Notes: generated by a model from the letters alone, not told the origin. A DNA stretch of 64,000 bases from Nematostella vectensis (GCF_932526225.1 NC_064035.1:4959501-5023500), one strand, 5' to 3'; shown: positions 51,173 through 63,363, counted from the first letter of the stretch. Made by a program: numbers and translations.

Positions 51173-51761
51173 TGTTCAAACGGGGATTTGGGCGAGATGT
51201 AATGGAAGGAATGGACCTGAATCACGAAATAACTCCACTAACACATTCTACGACCATTTGAAGAAGCTGAACACATAAAGCTATCGTTTTGCACCGTTTC
51301 AATGGAAAATAAACTTATTTTGCTCCTTTTCACTTTCTCCAAATGGGTCCAAATTCCAAATAGCACACGCACTGCATGCAAACCCGAGGACTTTCCGGAA
51401 GTAATCGGAGACTAATCGGCTCTCGTATTTGGTCTTGCTGTGGTATCCAAGTTATGAAAGATTTATTTTAAAACTAAACTGTTCATCCTTATTTTGTCCC
51501 CTTACTAATGGAGTCTCTTAGCACCAATTTAAAAGTAAACACGAGGCTTTTCACTCTCTCATTCTTTTCCGATAGCAATCTACCTCATTATTATAATTCA
51601 CATAATTTATGCATGTAATTCAACGACAAGGGTCAGTGTTTCGGTGTTTACAACGCGAAAAGTGGAACCAACCCTCATAAGTGCCAGTAGTATCACAAAA
51701 TGGCCTCAAAATCAGCCAGATGAAGACATAACTGTATGTCCTAGAGTATCACACTTGTGTT
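51173..51761. promoter_or_regulatory. Bidirectional promoter region GPD2 / TMEM163
   Basis: The GPD2 ATG (minus, 51172) and the TMEM163 ATG (plus, 51762) are only 589 bp apart, head to head, so both promoters must share this segment. I see no strong TATA box. The GC-poor sequence contains no repeat. Confidence 0.6.
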
Positions 51762-54700
51762 ATGGCCAGTGATACCAAGTATGGGTCGACGGTTCTTCTC
51801 ACAGATGTACGGGCGGAAGAGCGCGCGCACGTACACGACGACTGCGAGCCTTGTGTTTCGGCTCTCCACGACGGTAAGTCAGATAAATACTACGTGTCCT
51901 TTGCATTATATGACTTTTAGTATGCTAAATTCCTTTTGAAATTAGAAGTCATAAGAGCTTCTTTCTTTGGATTTATTATCTAATACCAAATACCTTTATT
52001 TCCAAACAGTGTTACGTATAAATATTTTATCTTTGTGGTTGTGTGGGGATCAAAATCTGTCTTATGCATGCACACTGTTGTCGTTATTATAAACCTCTTT
52101 AGAAATCGAGTATATAATCAATGTCGATTATTTTGGAGAACCTGTAGAAGTGCTAGCAATGAACGCGGTAGTTCTTAATCGGTGATTTTTTTTTTTTTGG
52201 AAGTACCCGGTAATTTGCCTCCCTGGGACACATCTCCTATCTAAGCGGTGAAATTAACACTATGTGTCAATCTCAATATGACATTTTATCTGTCAGATAA
52301 ATATGCGTGCTTTCTTGGCGAGGGAAATATTTACTATTTGTGTTACATTTATTATTATTATTATTATAATTTGTATAATTTTATATATATTGCATGCATA
52401 CTGAACATTCCAAATTTAATATTCTAACCAAGGGAAAAGTAAAAAATGTATGATTAATAAAAAGAAAAAAACTTTTGATGCCGCCGATGGTACAGATTTG
52501 GGGTTGTTATTTTATATATTTTTTTCTTTATACACTTAGTTATTTTTACAAATCCCGGTGCATTGGAAATATTCCATAACTGTGATTTTGATACTATCTA
52601 CATCAAAATAACTCAAAGACTAAAAGAAGTGCCTTTGCTTTCGTTTTGACAAGGCAGCATATTTATATAGATTATCAGAGTATGTATAATTATCAGTATA
52701 TGTATATAAAAAATGCTTTTTTTCAGACACAATCTCACTTTGTGTACTTCCTGTGCACACAGGTAACCCAAGCAGAACAAATCCTGCTTTTATGTAGGCT
52801 AGATTTCCAACAGTCTAGCTTTTATGCGCACTAGTCGAAAAATCAGTATTTTTAATCTTGTTTGTTTTTTTATAACAGATAACTCTTTGCAAAAAGAAAA
52901 ACTCCCACCACAATTAGCGGCAAAATGGAGGAGAATTGCCATCGTATTGTCTATTGCTTCATTGTTTTGCACCCTCGTCCTGGGGATAGCTGCTCTAGGT
53001 ACGTTGTTGTTGGCCTTACTTGTGCAACGTGTTTTGTGTTGTTAGAATGCTGTATATTCTTCTTTAGCCTTTTAAATCATTCCAGAGTGAATTTCCTTGT
53101 TCCTTGGGCCATTGAAGTTCTTGAAATTTTGTGTTTGGAGCACAACCGTTTCTAATGCCGGTGTTAATGCTAAATCACTAAATGTGCACTTAAAGGGTGT
53201 TCGGAAGTTAGTTGCTAGGGAAATTTTAAATTAATGTAGATTTCTTAGAAAAAGAGTTTTACTGCTGAACTTGGTCAAGTGAACTAGGGACTACATATTG
53301 ATTTCGTCATTAGGTGATGTCCTCGGATGACGTCATCACAGCAGAAAAAACACGTTTATTTGCCCTTCCTTGAACTTTTTTTCAAAGGATTTTTAGTTCA
53401 GAGTATTCATTATTTCTTTCTGAACAAACGTGAGCATGGGTTTAAATAAATACTGGAAAATCAATTTTTCAGACCAATTAATGTGCAAGCCATTGGGGTA
53501 TTTTGGTCATTTTTTCATTTTGAGCAGTATGCCTTATCCCATGCTCAGTTTTAACAAGAAAATGGTAAACAATATTTCCATACAAAAAATTGTCATGATT
53601 TCAAAAATTTAGGGTGCCATTTTACCTTTTTTTGTGCAACCGGATGTCGTTTTTAATGCATGCGCTGTGGCACAAACTATTTGGAGGCGTGGCTTCTTAG
53701 CCACAATCTAGTGCACGGCGCACTCTGCCATGTTTTGTTTTGGGACTTGCAATTGCACGGAAAATAATGTTTTACCGTGCTAACAATGTTGGATATACTG
53801 GAAAAAGGTTCAAAGGTGCTGGTTGTTTTGATTGTTTGAGTGGACTTTGGATTTTAGCGAAAATCCAGCCTAACGAGCCGCATCTCAGGCTTAGATCTTC
53901 TTGCGTACTGCATTCCAACACTGACAATCAAGATTTTGTTGTTCCTCTTTTCCTTTTTTAGCTACGCACAGTTGGTAGCATTTTAGCATGATAATGATAA
54001 ATTGTATAAATAATTATAACCCCTTTAAAAATGAGACATCTTGTTGCAAAAGGGGGAAAATAAAACATTTTTGATAGGCCAAAAGTTTGTAAACAAACAT
54101 GCGCGCGCCTTGAAAAGCCCGGCAGCGATTTTTCCCCGCCTAAATTGCGAGAGCACACGGCAGCGTAGCAACCAAGGTCGAATAACAACCTGACTCCCGA
54201 ACGCCCTTAATCGCCTGATACTCAGGCTTATGTCATAAAAACCTTTTTTGTTATTAGGAAGTGTTCATTAAATACACCGAGGGGGGAGGGAAGATATTGA
54301 GGGGGGGCTCCGAAAATTTTTTAACCACCAAAAGGTAGGGCTCCGAAAAAAAGGTCCTCTAAGGGAAAAAGAAAGAAAATTTTGGGGTTCTATAAGGGGG
54401 GGGGGGGGCACCGGGTATTCTCAGGGGCTCATAAGTAGGGGCAATCAACCTCCCTTTATTCTGGTATTAAAAGTATAGGTGTCACAGTGTTTCCCTGGAT
54501 CAGCCTATTTTTAGACCTGTGGATGAGCCAATCAGATGCAACCTTTGTGTTGATGTTTGGCTGAGCTCAACTGCACGTGCAGTCTAAGGCAAAAAAGCTA
54601 TATTTCTCTTAGGTACTTTGACTTTCCTTGCTCTCTTCTTCAGTATGAATCCAACTCTACCTATGACTTTGAATTCTAGCGTGCAATTCTTTTGTTAAAC

Positions 54701-57700
54701 AAACAAAACCAATAGATGATGAAAGATGGTGGATAAAAAATATTCTGCCTAACTGCGATTTTGTGCATACATCCTCATGTCACTCGCGCATGCGACCAAC
54801 ATCAACGTAGCCTATGTATTCAGCTTTAATATCTTTCCATTCATAGAAATAAGAGTGATTAAAGATAAACAATGCCAGCCACTTGATACTGGCTCACACA
54901 TATTATTCTTTTCTGTCACATTTCTTGTAAGCATCAAACCAGGACAGCATTTCATGGTGTCGCAGGTCCTCTATAGAATGTGAACCAGCAAAAATACAAG
55001 TACATTCATGATCAAATAAGTGTAGGCCAGCATCCTGGTTCCAGTGGTTCAAATTTACCCTATCATGCAATGTAGGAAACTATAAAAGAATTAGATTAAT
55101 ATCATTGGGGAGAATGAGAATCCCACTCACATTCTGCTGTTCCATTTACAGTTGTCTCATCCCTGGCAAACAGCTCAGCAGCTTTTGGCTTTGCTGTAAG
55201 TATAAGCCCTTACTTTACTTAATTTTTCTAACTTATGTTTGTTAAATTGAAATTTATCTGGTATGAGCACCTGCCTTTTTTTAAAGGGGTGTACCGGAGG
55301 GGTCTGGATAACTCCAATTGCGGACTCACTATCAAGGATTTGATATCATTTGTTATGCCGCTTACTACAAAAATGTACCATTTTTGTCTCAGGAAGTCCG
55401 ACAGAGTCACTATAATTAATTAGCGGAACTATCTAGAACAATGTTTACATGCAGGCTCTCACACGCTTGGAACATTGTAGAAATTAATACGTGCTTTTAG
55501 AACATGCTAGAATTAGATTTGTTTACTAAAAATCGTTGTTCTGTTTGCTAGAATATTCTAGAACCATGACTCAGCAGTGGATGATGTAATGTTTTTATTT
55601 TTAGTAGCAACACTTATGATGTAATTAGGTATATTTAGAAACACCCAAGAGCATATAAGGAGTTCGCTCATCTAGGGGGAAAGTTGTGAAAAAACAGAAC
55701 GACGGTTACGCTTATCTAGAGGGAATCCGAGACCGGATAACAGAATAGTGTAACGCCTTCATGGAAAGAATTATAAAGACTGTTGTGTACTAGATTGCAT
55801 TAGAGTGTAGTCATTCTAGTCCACGACAGATAACAGTAACCTTATATTTTCAAATCTGAAGATTGATTATGCATAGGTTGTGTGTAGGTTCTTACAATTT
55901 TTAGCATTTTAGAGGCTCATTCCTGCCTCATATATGATTACTAGGCTTACTAAGGGGTGGTTGAGAATAACTGTAAAACTTACGTAAACAACATTACCTT
56001 TTTGTGAATTACCCACCTCCTCTAGCATGCATGACACTAATAAGAGCGGCTGCTAAGCAGACTTCTTCTCCCCCATCTAGGGCAATAATACATTATTCAT
56101 GCATTGATTTTGGAGACGAATGAGAAAAGGGTGTTTGATTTGAATTGTCTTAACATAGTTTTTGCAAACTTAGGCCAAAATTAAGAAATCTAATTTGAAC
56201 TGTGTCCTGAATTTGTCTTTTTTTTAGTACGACTCTCTACTTGATGCTTTGACAACTCTTGTTGTCCTTTGGAGGTTTTTGGGTGGAACTAATGCTGTTT
56301 ACTCAGCAGAGCGAGAAAGAAAGTAAGTAAACATGGATAATGAAGCCAAAGGATGGAGGGTGTGCGAAAAATGACCATCAAATATTTGATGAGTCCAGGT
56401 GCGTACAAAGGAGATGCACATGCTGGCTGTGGACTGAATGTAAAATCTCCTACCCCCAGAAAATCAAACCTTAGCAATCAAGCTCAATAAAAAAAGAGCA
56501 CCCCAACTGGCAGCAGAAAGGATATTAGTACCTAAATCAAAGAAAGATAATGACTTCTCCTCTTTTCTTTATTAAATATTGTTTTTGTATTGTTTATGCT
56601 TTGGTGAAGTTGATGAAAACAAACCATCCCATCCTGCTTCGCTGCCTGTTTCCATATGCCTGCATAACACTTGTTTATGTGTTGTAGAGCCTGTAAAATC
56701 ATTGGAGTGTGTTTTGTTGTGTCATCTATTGGAATTTTGACTAGAGCTGTCAGATCTTTGATTGTTGAAAGGCATCCTCAACAAGTGAGTGGAAAATATA
56801 ATGTATCTTTGTTGAAGAATTTAGGTGGCAAAAGGAGAGGTTTAGAGGAAAACTTTATGTATAAATTCCTCATGATCCAGGAATATGATATGTGTATAAG
56901 AAGACTATGATTAACACAGTTTAAGCACTAACAATGTTTAACATTTCTGTTTCCAAGAAAAAATAGTGTTATCTTTATTCTTCAGTTCTCTGGTTTGGAA
57001 GCGATTTCTGGCATAAGTCTTGTTATTCTGTCGCTCCTCGCCTGGATGAAGTTTGTTGTAGCTGACAGAATCAGAAGCAGCTCCCTCAAAACAGATGGTA
57101 TGTTATTGTATAAAAACTGATTAGCCCATTCACTCCTAAGTACTTTTGTGCAAAATTGTTAGAAAAATTGAAGACAAAAAAAAGAAACACTACCACACTA
57201 CCACTACACCAGCTCAGCTACTATTGACCCAAGAAAGTTTGCCTTGAAGTTTCCGACAATGCACTGTCAGTTTAGCAAATGCTGTGCTTATGGAATGTTT
57301 GCTCACTGAGGTTGATTCACTGGGATGATTCCTTGTGTGGGCTTCACCGAGTGAGAAAGGAATTTTCTAGTGAATGAACCACTCTCCAATTTGGAACATT
57401 TTTTCCACCCAACCTTATTAAAAAAGTTGTTCTCAGGCTTTCAATGTTTTCTTTGGCTTTTGAGAAAAAAGACTGTTATGAGATTGGTGGAGTTTGCCAA
57501 TTGGAAAGTTTAGGGACAAAATTCATTGTCTAATTACTCTTAATTTTCGCCATGTAGCCTGTTACCACAGGACCTATTGAAAGAACTCTAAATCAGCTAT
57601 ATTTTACAAAGCAAGAGACACAGATAGGACACACAGACAGGTAGTATATTGATGTTTTATTTTTGCGGCGAGGGCATCTAGCACATGTTTTTGCTCCTGC

Positions 57701-60700
57701 TAATACCCTGTATATTGGGGCCCACGTGTAAACACGTGGTTATGCGGAATACCTTCCCGCCCCTACCCCTCACCGGGGCACTAGTATGATGTGTCTCATG
57801 TGCTAGATGCCCTCAGTTAGAATCTTGATTTTCACTAAATCTTTGCCTAAGAAGACCAGCGAACATTTACCACTGTTCTATAATATAAATTTCTAAACCA
57901 AACCTTCTATATGCAGTATAAAAAAAGTCGTTTTTACAGATAACAGGTATTCAAAATTATAAATCGTATCAAAATGATGTAGAAGTGAAATGCATTTGAT
58001 ACTTTTTTCTTAGTTAACATCCAATTATAGAGACCAAGCCATCTCCCTGAAAGCAATAGAAAGAATAAGAAGGTCATTTTTCAGAATTAGTTTTTTTTTT
58101 CTCAGAGATATTATACTCTTAAACATGGCCCTAAACGCGATTTGGGTCATATTGTCCGTGCCAGTTTTGTTCCCCAATCACATCTTCACTGGAAGGCGAA
58201 TCCTGGTTCCTGTTTTATCCATTCAGGATCATAACACACCGATAACTTGAATTGCCCCTGGTTTTTACATCATTTTAAAGGTTGTTGCACTTACTGATGG
58301 TCTATTTGTTGTGGTAGCTAGCACCCTGAACAACAGTTGCTGTAGGTTGTTCTTCAAAGGTATGCTAGCTACCACTTAAAGTCGCTTAGGATGCATCAGA
58401 GCCGTGCAGCTGGCGGTTGAGCAGACCGCGCAGGCTCTCACGGAAGCGATGCCAAGCACGAACTGCACGGTGTGGGCGCCTCTGTAGAAAAAAAAAACTG
58501 GTTAAGACACAGCAATAATGTTATTCGTTTCTGTTTTCGATTAAAATTGCAACTTTTTATGCGTTTTCATAATTCCAAACTGTTCCTTTTTTGGCCTTGT
58601 TTTTGCTGATACTTATGAATGATTTCAAACAAAAGGGAAGGGAAAACCAAAACAGAGTCGGAAAATACGTCAAAATTCGGCCTTTAAAAAAAAGCGCTAA
58701 AGAAGTGAAGAAGGATTGTAATAAAAGTAAAAAAATGATAATAGACAAATCATCTTCATGTACACAACAGACTAGGGTAAGTGCTGATACGTAATGTCTA
58801 ATCACCTCTGGTACAGCATCCGTTTGTGTCTCAACTGACGCCACTGTCACTTCACTAGTGGCCTGGACATCAGCCTCGGCGCATTCAGTAGTGCATTCAC
58901 TCCCTACGCTTGTTGTAGATGGAGAGCAAGTCTGGCTCTCGGCGGTGCACTAAAACAACAGACAGTTGTAGCACCCTAGCTATTTAACTGTAAGACTTAC
59001 TATGCATAGACGACTTTTATTCGCTTACACTTAGACTTACTAAGTGTAAGCGGGTTTTATTTGCTGTTAGACTTACTGCGTGCGGACGGGTTTTATTCGC
59101 TGTAAGATCAGCGGCGTAGCCAAGGATTTTTAACAGGAGGGGGCCCAAAAGGCCCGGTGAAGGCATTTTCTCCTGTATTTCAAATAATGACTCATACGTT
59201 TACAGATTTTTGGCTGCTAGAAGAGGGGTGGGGCGGGCCCCCTGGGCCACCCCCCTGGCTACGCCCCTGAAGATTTACTGATATTCGCTTTAAACTGTCT
59301 TAGTTAAGGCGCGTATTATTCGCTGTAAGACTTACTGCGTGAGGACGGTTTTATTCGCTGCAAGATTATCTGATATTTGCTTAAGACTAACTAAGTGTAG
59401 GCGGGTATTATTTGCTGTAAGACTTACTGCGTGTGGACGGGTATTATTTGCTTTAAGATTTACTGCGTGTGGACGGGTATTATTTGCTTTAAGACTTACT
59501 GCGTGTGGACGGGTATTATTTGCTTTAAGACTTACTGCGTGTGGACGGGTATTATTTGCTGAAATACTCACTGCGTGTGGACGGGTATTATTTGCTGTAA
59601 GACTTACTGCGTGTGGACGGGTATTATTTGCTGAAAGACTTACTGCGTGTGGACGGGTATTATTTGCTGTAAGACTTACTGCGTGTGGACGGGTATTATT
59701 TGCTGAAAGACTTACTGCGTGTGGACGGGTATTATTTGCTGAAAGATTTACTGCGTGTAGTCGGGTATTATTTGGTTTAAGATTTACTGCGTGTGGACGG
59801 GTATTATTTGCTTTAAGACTTACTGCGTGTGGACGGGTATTATTTGCTGAAATACTTACTGCGTGTGGACGGGTATTATTTGCTGTAAGACTTACTGCGT
59901 GTGGACGGGTATTATTTGCTGAAAGACTTACTGCGTGTGGACGGGTATTATTTGCTGTAAGACTTACTGCGTGTGGACGGGTATTATTTGCTGAAAGACT
60001 TACTGCGTGTGGACGGGTATTATTTGCTGAAAGATTTACTGTGTGTAGTCGGGTATTACTTGTTGTTTGACTTACTGCGAGTGGACGTGCATTCGCCTGT
60101 TCAATTTCTCTCTTCAGTTGTGCGAGGAGTCTGTTGAAAATAAGAAATAATGAATTTCAAAATAATATTTACTATGGAAGAATTAAGTACCAACTTACGC
60201 ATCTTTTGCGGCATTGTTCTTTGCCTGTTCTGCAATTTGCGTCGCAAAGGTCTCCTGCCAAGAAAACAGATGCATTAGTACTTATGAAATGGATATGAAA
60301 TATGTGGAATGTTTTGATACCTTTTCTTCCTGAAGCCCGCCGCAGGAGGACTTGAGGTTTTTCTCATCTCTAAAAAAGAAGAAAATGTAATCAGTGCATT
60401 GTCAAAATGAATGAGCAAACATGTTCATAAGTAGTTTATTTCTTCACCTTTTGGCAAGTGCTGGCGCTGATGCAGATAAGACCTGAAAACACCGAGAAGT
60501 TTGTTAGTGGAATCTTAATCTGTCCGTCTGTCTATTTTCCGTCTGTATCTTCTCCGTCTGTCTATCTTAATCTGGTCCGTCTTTCTATTTTCTCCGTCTG
60601 TTGGTCCTACCTTTTCTAGCACGGCTTTTAGAGAATGTTGTATGAAGACTTTCTGCAACTTCCTGAAGAAGAAAAAAGGCATATGTAAATTTATCAATAT

Positions 60701-63363
60701 TGTTGGAAAATGTCCCTTTCTACCCAAAAGAACGCAAACAAAAGACACTCACAGTTCTTGCAGCTTGGCGTGTATGTTGCCTTTATCCTATGGCCATGAA
60801 CACAATCATTAAGAAATGAATTCAGATATTTATGACTAAAACAATACTTATGACTAAAACATGGACTTATATTAACGCGACGCATTTATTTGTGGCCCTT
60901 GCGTAAAGAAGACGAACACGCCACGAAAACAAAAACGAAACCAAATATCATAAAAATGAAGATTTCTATGGTTAATATCTACTCAATCTTTTTCAATTTG
61001 TTTTACCTGCTTCTTGAGAAGGAGTTCTACATTCCTTTGCTCTTCCGTTAGGACTCTTCGAAATACAAATGTTTTGGAGCAACTCTTAATATATATCATA
61101 ATTAATAGATTGATTCTGATGAGTTATATAATATACTCACCGATTCTCGCCCTGTAGATCAGATATGAGGACATCATTCTCGGCCTAGAAATATTCACAC
61201 GCTCTTGTAAGAATTAATTATACGTCAGAACCCTTTTCAGTGCGTCAAATAATACGTACCCCAAGTTTTCTGATTTCGTTATTCAAGCTTCGAATAGCAC
61301 GGTTCGCATAATCCAAGGCCGATATCTACGGACAAACCAGCTCATATGTAACTTATAATTTATATCAGTTCTCACGATTTTTGCTCCCATATGCATCAAC
61401 TAATATAGATCACATCCCTTCATTTAAAAAACTAAGGTACTTACTAACTCTCGAATCCTTGAGGCTGTTGGAGGAAATTATCAAAAATCAGTATACTCAT
61501 AACTAAGTAACACTCAAATTTGCTCAAACTATAAATGGAAAATTACAAGGAATTTTAGACAAGGCCGAGAAGGGCCCGCGGGACACACTTACGAATCCCG
61601 CAATGTGCAACTCGTCCCAGACTCACCTTTCGTGCATCCGGTGGGCTTGGGCCCACTGTTCCTTCGGTTATTTTGAGACATTTTATCTAGTTTTAGCGGC
61701 AATAGCCTTTCCCCAACAAGCTTTAGGCTTGAAATGAGAATTGTCATCGAAGAACACACAAAAAAAAAACTATAGCAACCATTGTTTAGGTCACGATTCG
61801 AAAATTGCGCGCGCTGTCGAAGAGAGACCGCTGACGCCGGGGGCTAGTGCATTATGGGCCTCCGTTAAGATGTTTTTCCTTGATGGAATTTGAGCGCGAA
61901 TGCAAGGCTTTGAGGCAGAATATTTTATAGCAATTTGCAGCTCTTTTTTAGATTTCCAAATTACCACATTTCAAGTCCTGCTTCAAGCGTTATCGTAGTT
62001 TTATTATTATGATATCTTATGATTTGTAGCATACTCTTTGGCTAAGAATCAGAGTTTGCTTTACTAAAAAGAGATAATCACAATTATAATACTGGAGAAC
62101 GAATATGATTCTGCTGTTAATCGCTTTGCCAAAAAGTGACCCCTCCCTCTCTGTAGCCTAAAAGAAACAGATTGATGGGCTAGTTCCTATTTTTTTCAGC
62201 AGGGGTTACCTCCATTTAAGCCAATTAAAGCTCAACCAGATTTAAGGATAAAAGACAATTAAAATACACCGAAAGACAAATTTTGGATAGCGCAGGCATA
62301 TCAAAAAGGGCCGAACACAAGCACACAACTGTTTTGTTGGGCGAACCGTTAATAGTCTTGCGTTTGCCTTTGCCATTGGTTGCTAGTATTATGTTTGTGT
62401 CTCAGTGAAAACCAAGCTTAATGCTTTCTTGTATTGCCTTCCAGGAATCAACTCCACCGCTGGCGCCGCCATGTCTCTTGGAATGATCATGAGTTCGCTC
62501 GCCTATGACCATAATAATTCAGTGTGGTTCCTTGATGCGGCTATCGCCATTTGCACAGCTGTAGCCATAGGAGTTTATGGCATCAGGTACGAACAACTGA
62601 TTGATCTTTTATTGATTAACTATAATATATGTCTTTATTTAAAGCCTTTACAAAATGCTGTGTTTGTCCTTTCTTCTACTGAATCGCTTTCGTTCCCTTC
62701 TCATCTCCATCCTCTTTCAAAAGATTATAGCTTGATCTGTATTTCATTACAAGGCTTATGGTTATACTATGATATAAGCACTGCGATAAATGCCTTCACG
62801 CCAGTGTGAACTTCTCTTGAGTAAATTATCTAAGATATTAATTTACCAATTTGTTCCTCGACAAAAACCAGACTTTTGAGATATTTGTTGAAATTATGAC
62901 TTTTAGTAGCCCCGCCTAGATTCGCAAGAATTTCTGCGAGGACTCTCTCTTTTTAGTTACATTTTTGCAGATCATCGTTATATTTATATACGTAATCATA
63001 CGATTACGAGTTCAATTAAAATATTATTTACATGAGTGTATTTTTCCCGTTCGTAATTTCGCCCGAAGAGATCTTTTTTATAAGCCAATTTGTTACTTTG
63101 TACACGCCACCTCATTTCTGAACTTTGTCAGAGTTTGATCCTGGATTTTGCAATGCTAACCGCGAGTTTATGATAATTTTTAAAAATCTCTGACAGGACA
63201 TTACCGTAAAATCCAGGTTTCACTGAACCCTACCTGCAGAACGTTGTTTTGCGAATTTTACGAATCGATGCGATAGTGTTATGATTGTTTTGATTTCAGA
63301 CTGCTTATTGACGTCTACCAGACCAGGTCTCAGTATGCTGAGAGCGACGGTAACGACGATTGA
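51762..63363 (+). CDS. TMEM163: TMEM163-like zinc efflux transporter
   Basis: Eight exons: 51762-51873, 52879-52998, 55152-55195, 56228-56322, 56688-56784, 56986-57097, 62445-62586 and 63300-63363. All are GT-AG and in phase, 261 aa (human TMEM163 289). The polar N-terminus (about 45 aa) is followed by WRRIAIVLSIASLFCTLVLG (TM1). The segment after YDSLLDALTTLVVLWR is TM2 and carries the D-x3-D pair used for zinc in this CDF-related family. TM3 (CKIIGVCFVVSSIGIL), TM4 (ISGISLVILSLLAWMKF), TM5 after TDGINS, and TM6 (AAIAICTAVAIGVYGI) follow. TMEM163 proteins are dimeric zinc exporters of plasma membrane and synaptic/lysosomal vesicles. Intron 6 (57098-62444) contains a complete gene on the opposite strand. 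AATAAA lies 68 bp past the stop. Confidence 0.93.
52999..55151. other. TMEM163 intron 2
   Basis: Mostly unique AT-rich sequence. A G-rich block with several gggggg runs (54280-54410) resembles decayed repeat sequence. No exon or RNA gene is recognised. Confidence 0.5.
55440..55860 (+). promoter_or_regulatory. Promoter-like block, possibly a solo LTR, in TMEM163 intron 3
   Basis: A perfect three-part heat-shock element (gaa-ta-ttc-ta-gaa, 55551-55563) lies about 90 bp upstream of a TATA-like box (tataagg, 55654-55660). Several further tagaa/gaac half-sites lie at 55430-55515. The block then continues without coding sequence to about 55860. This arrangement is typical of an LTR or a stress promoter. 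I could not define matching TG...CA ends or a target duplication. Confidence 0.4.
57670..57814. mobile_element. 145-bp MITE-like element with 18-bp perfect TIRs
   Basis: gagggcatctagcacatg at 57670-57687 is matched exactly in reverse complement at 57797-57814. The interior includes a smaller palindrome (cacgtgtaaacacgtg). Confidence 0.75.
58311..58375 (-). other. 3' UTR hairpin of the nested coiled-coil gene
   Basis: gtggtagctagca and tgctagctaccac pair perfectly, with a second helix (gaacaac/gttgttc) inside, giving a 65-nt stem-loop. It starts 10 bases after the stop codon of the minus-strand nested gene, so it would lie at the start of that 3' UTR. Confidence 0.7.
58386..61681 (-). CDS. 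Unrecognised coiled-coil protein nested in TMEM163 intron 6
   Basis: Thirteen exons in transcript order: 61627-61681, 61445-61464, 61260-61325, 61141-61184, 61007-61055, 60753-60787, 60611-60662, 60448-60482, 60321-60369, 60199-60254, 60076-60130, 58806-58949 and 58386-58481. All are GT-AG with continuous phase, 251 aa. The start is the ATG at 61681 (MSQNNRRNSGPKP). Residues about 20-170 are rich in Leu/Glu/Lys/Gln with heptad-like spacing (RIRELISALDYANRAIRSL, then VLTEEQRNVELLLKKQ, then LLAQLKREIEQA), so a long coiled coil is likely. A Ser/Thr/Glu/Cys-rich linker and a basic tail (RRPHRAVRAWHRFRESLRGL) follow. I do not recognise the family. Between exons 11 and 12 lies a 36-bp array with a splice donor in most units, so longer in-frame isoforms are possible. 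Confidence 0.75.
58985..60075 (-). repeat. 36-bp minisatellite built on an exon-intron boundary
   Basis: On the minus strand the unit reads GCAAATAATACCCGTCCACA then CGCAGTAAGTCTTTCA (36 bp). The end of exon 11 plus its donor (AATGCACGTCCACTCGCA|GTAAGTC) is an obvious diverged unit. From 60075 down to 59427 there are 19 units in exact register: 14 with GTAAGT, one with GTGAGT and four with GTAAAT. Older irregular units continue to about 58985, split by a MITE at 59109-59271. The frame of exon 11 stays open through the array to a stop at 59332, adding repeats of ANNTRPHAVSL(S/K/T). The opposite strand is also open, simply because the unit lacks stops. Confidence 0.92.
59109..59271. mobile_element. 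MITE inserted in the 36-bp array
   Basis: cagcggcgtagccaagg at the left and its imperfect reverse complement ccctggctacgcccctg at the right are hAT-like ends. The bases aagat flank both sides (59104-59108, 59272-59276). The insertion cuts a unit of the older part of the array, so it postdates array formation. Confidence 0.7.
61682..62444. other. TMEM163 intron 6, right part; 5' flank of the nested gene
   Basis: This segment must contain the promoter of the minus-strand nested gene. It includes an A-run (61759-61768) and CpG-containing sequence (61800-61850). No coding or repeat signal is recognised. Confidence 0.5.

Larger units (their letters stand above)
57098..58385. other. TMEM163 intron 6, left part
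   Basis: Contains a 145-bp inverted-repeat element (57670-57814) and a 65-nt hairpin (58311-58375) next to the stop codon of the nested minus-strand gene. Otherwise AT-rich, with no gene. Confidence 0.6.

Noticed and set aside
59339..60070. 243-codon plus-strand open frame over the 36-bp array.
   Set aside because: It is the complement of a stop-free 36-bp unit multiplied in register; there is no splice or start context, and the biologically connected frame is on the minus strand.
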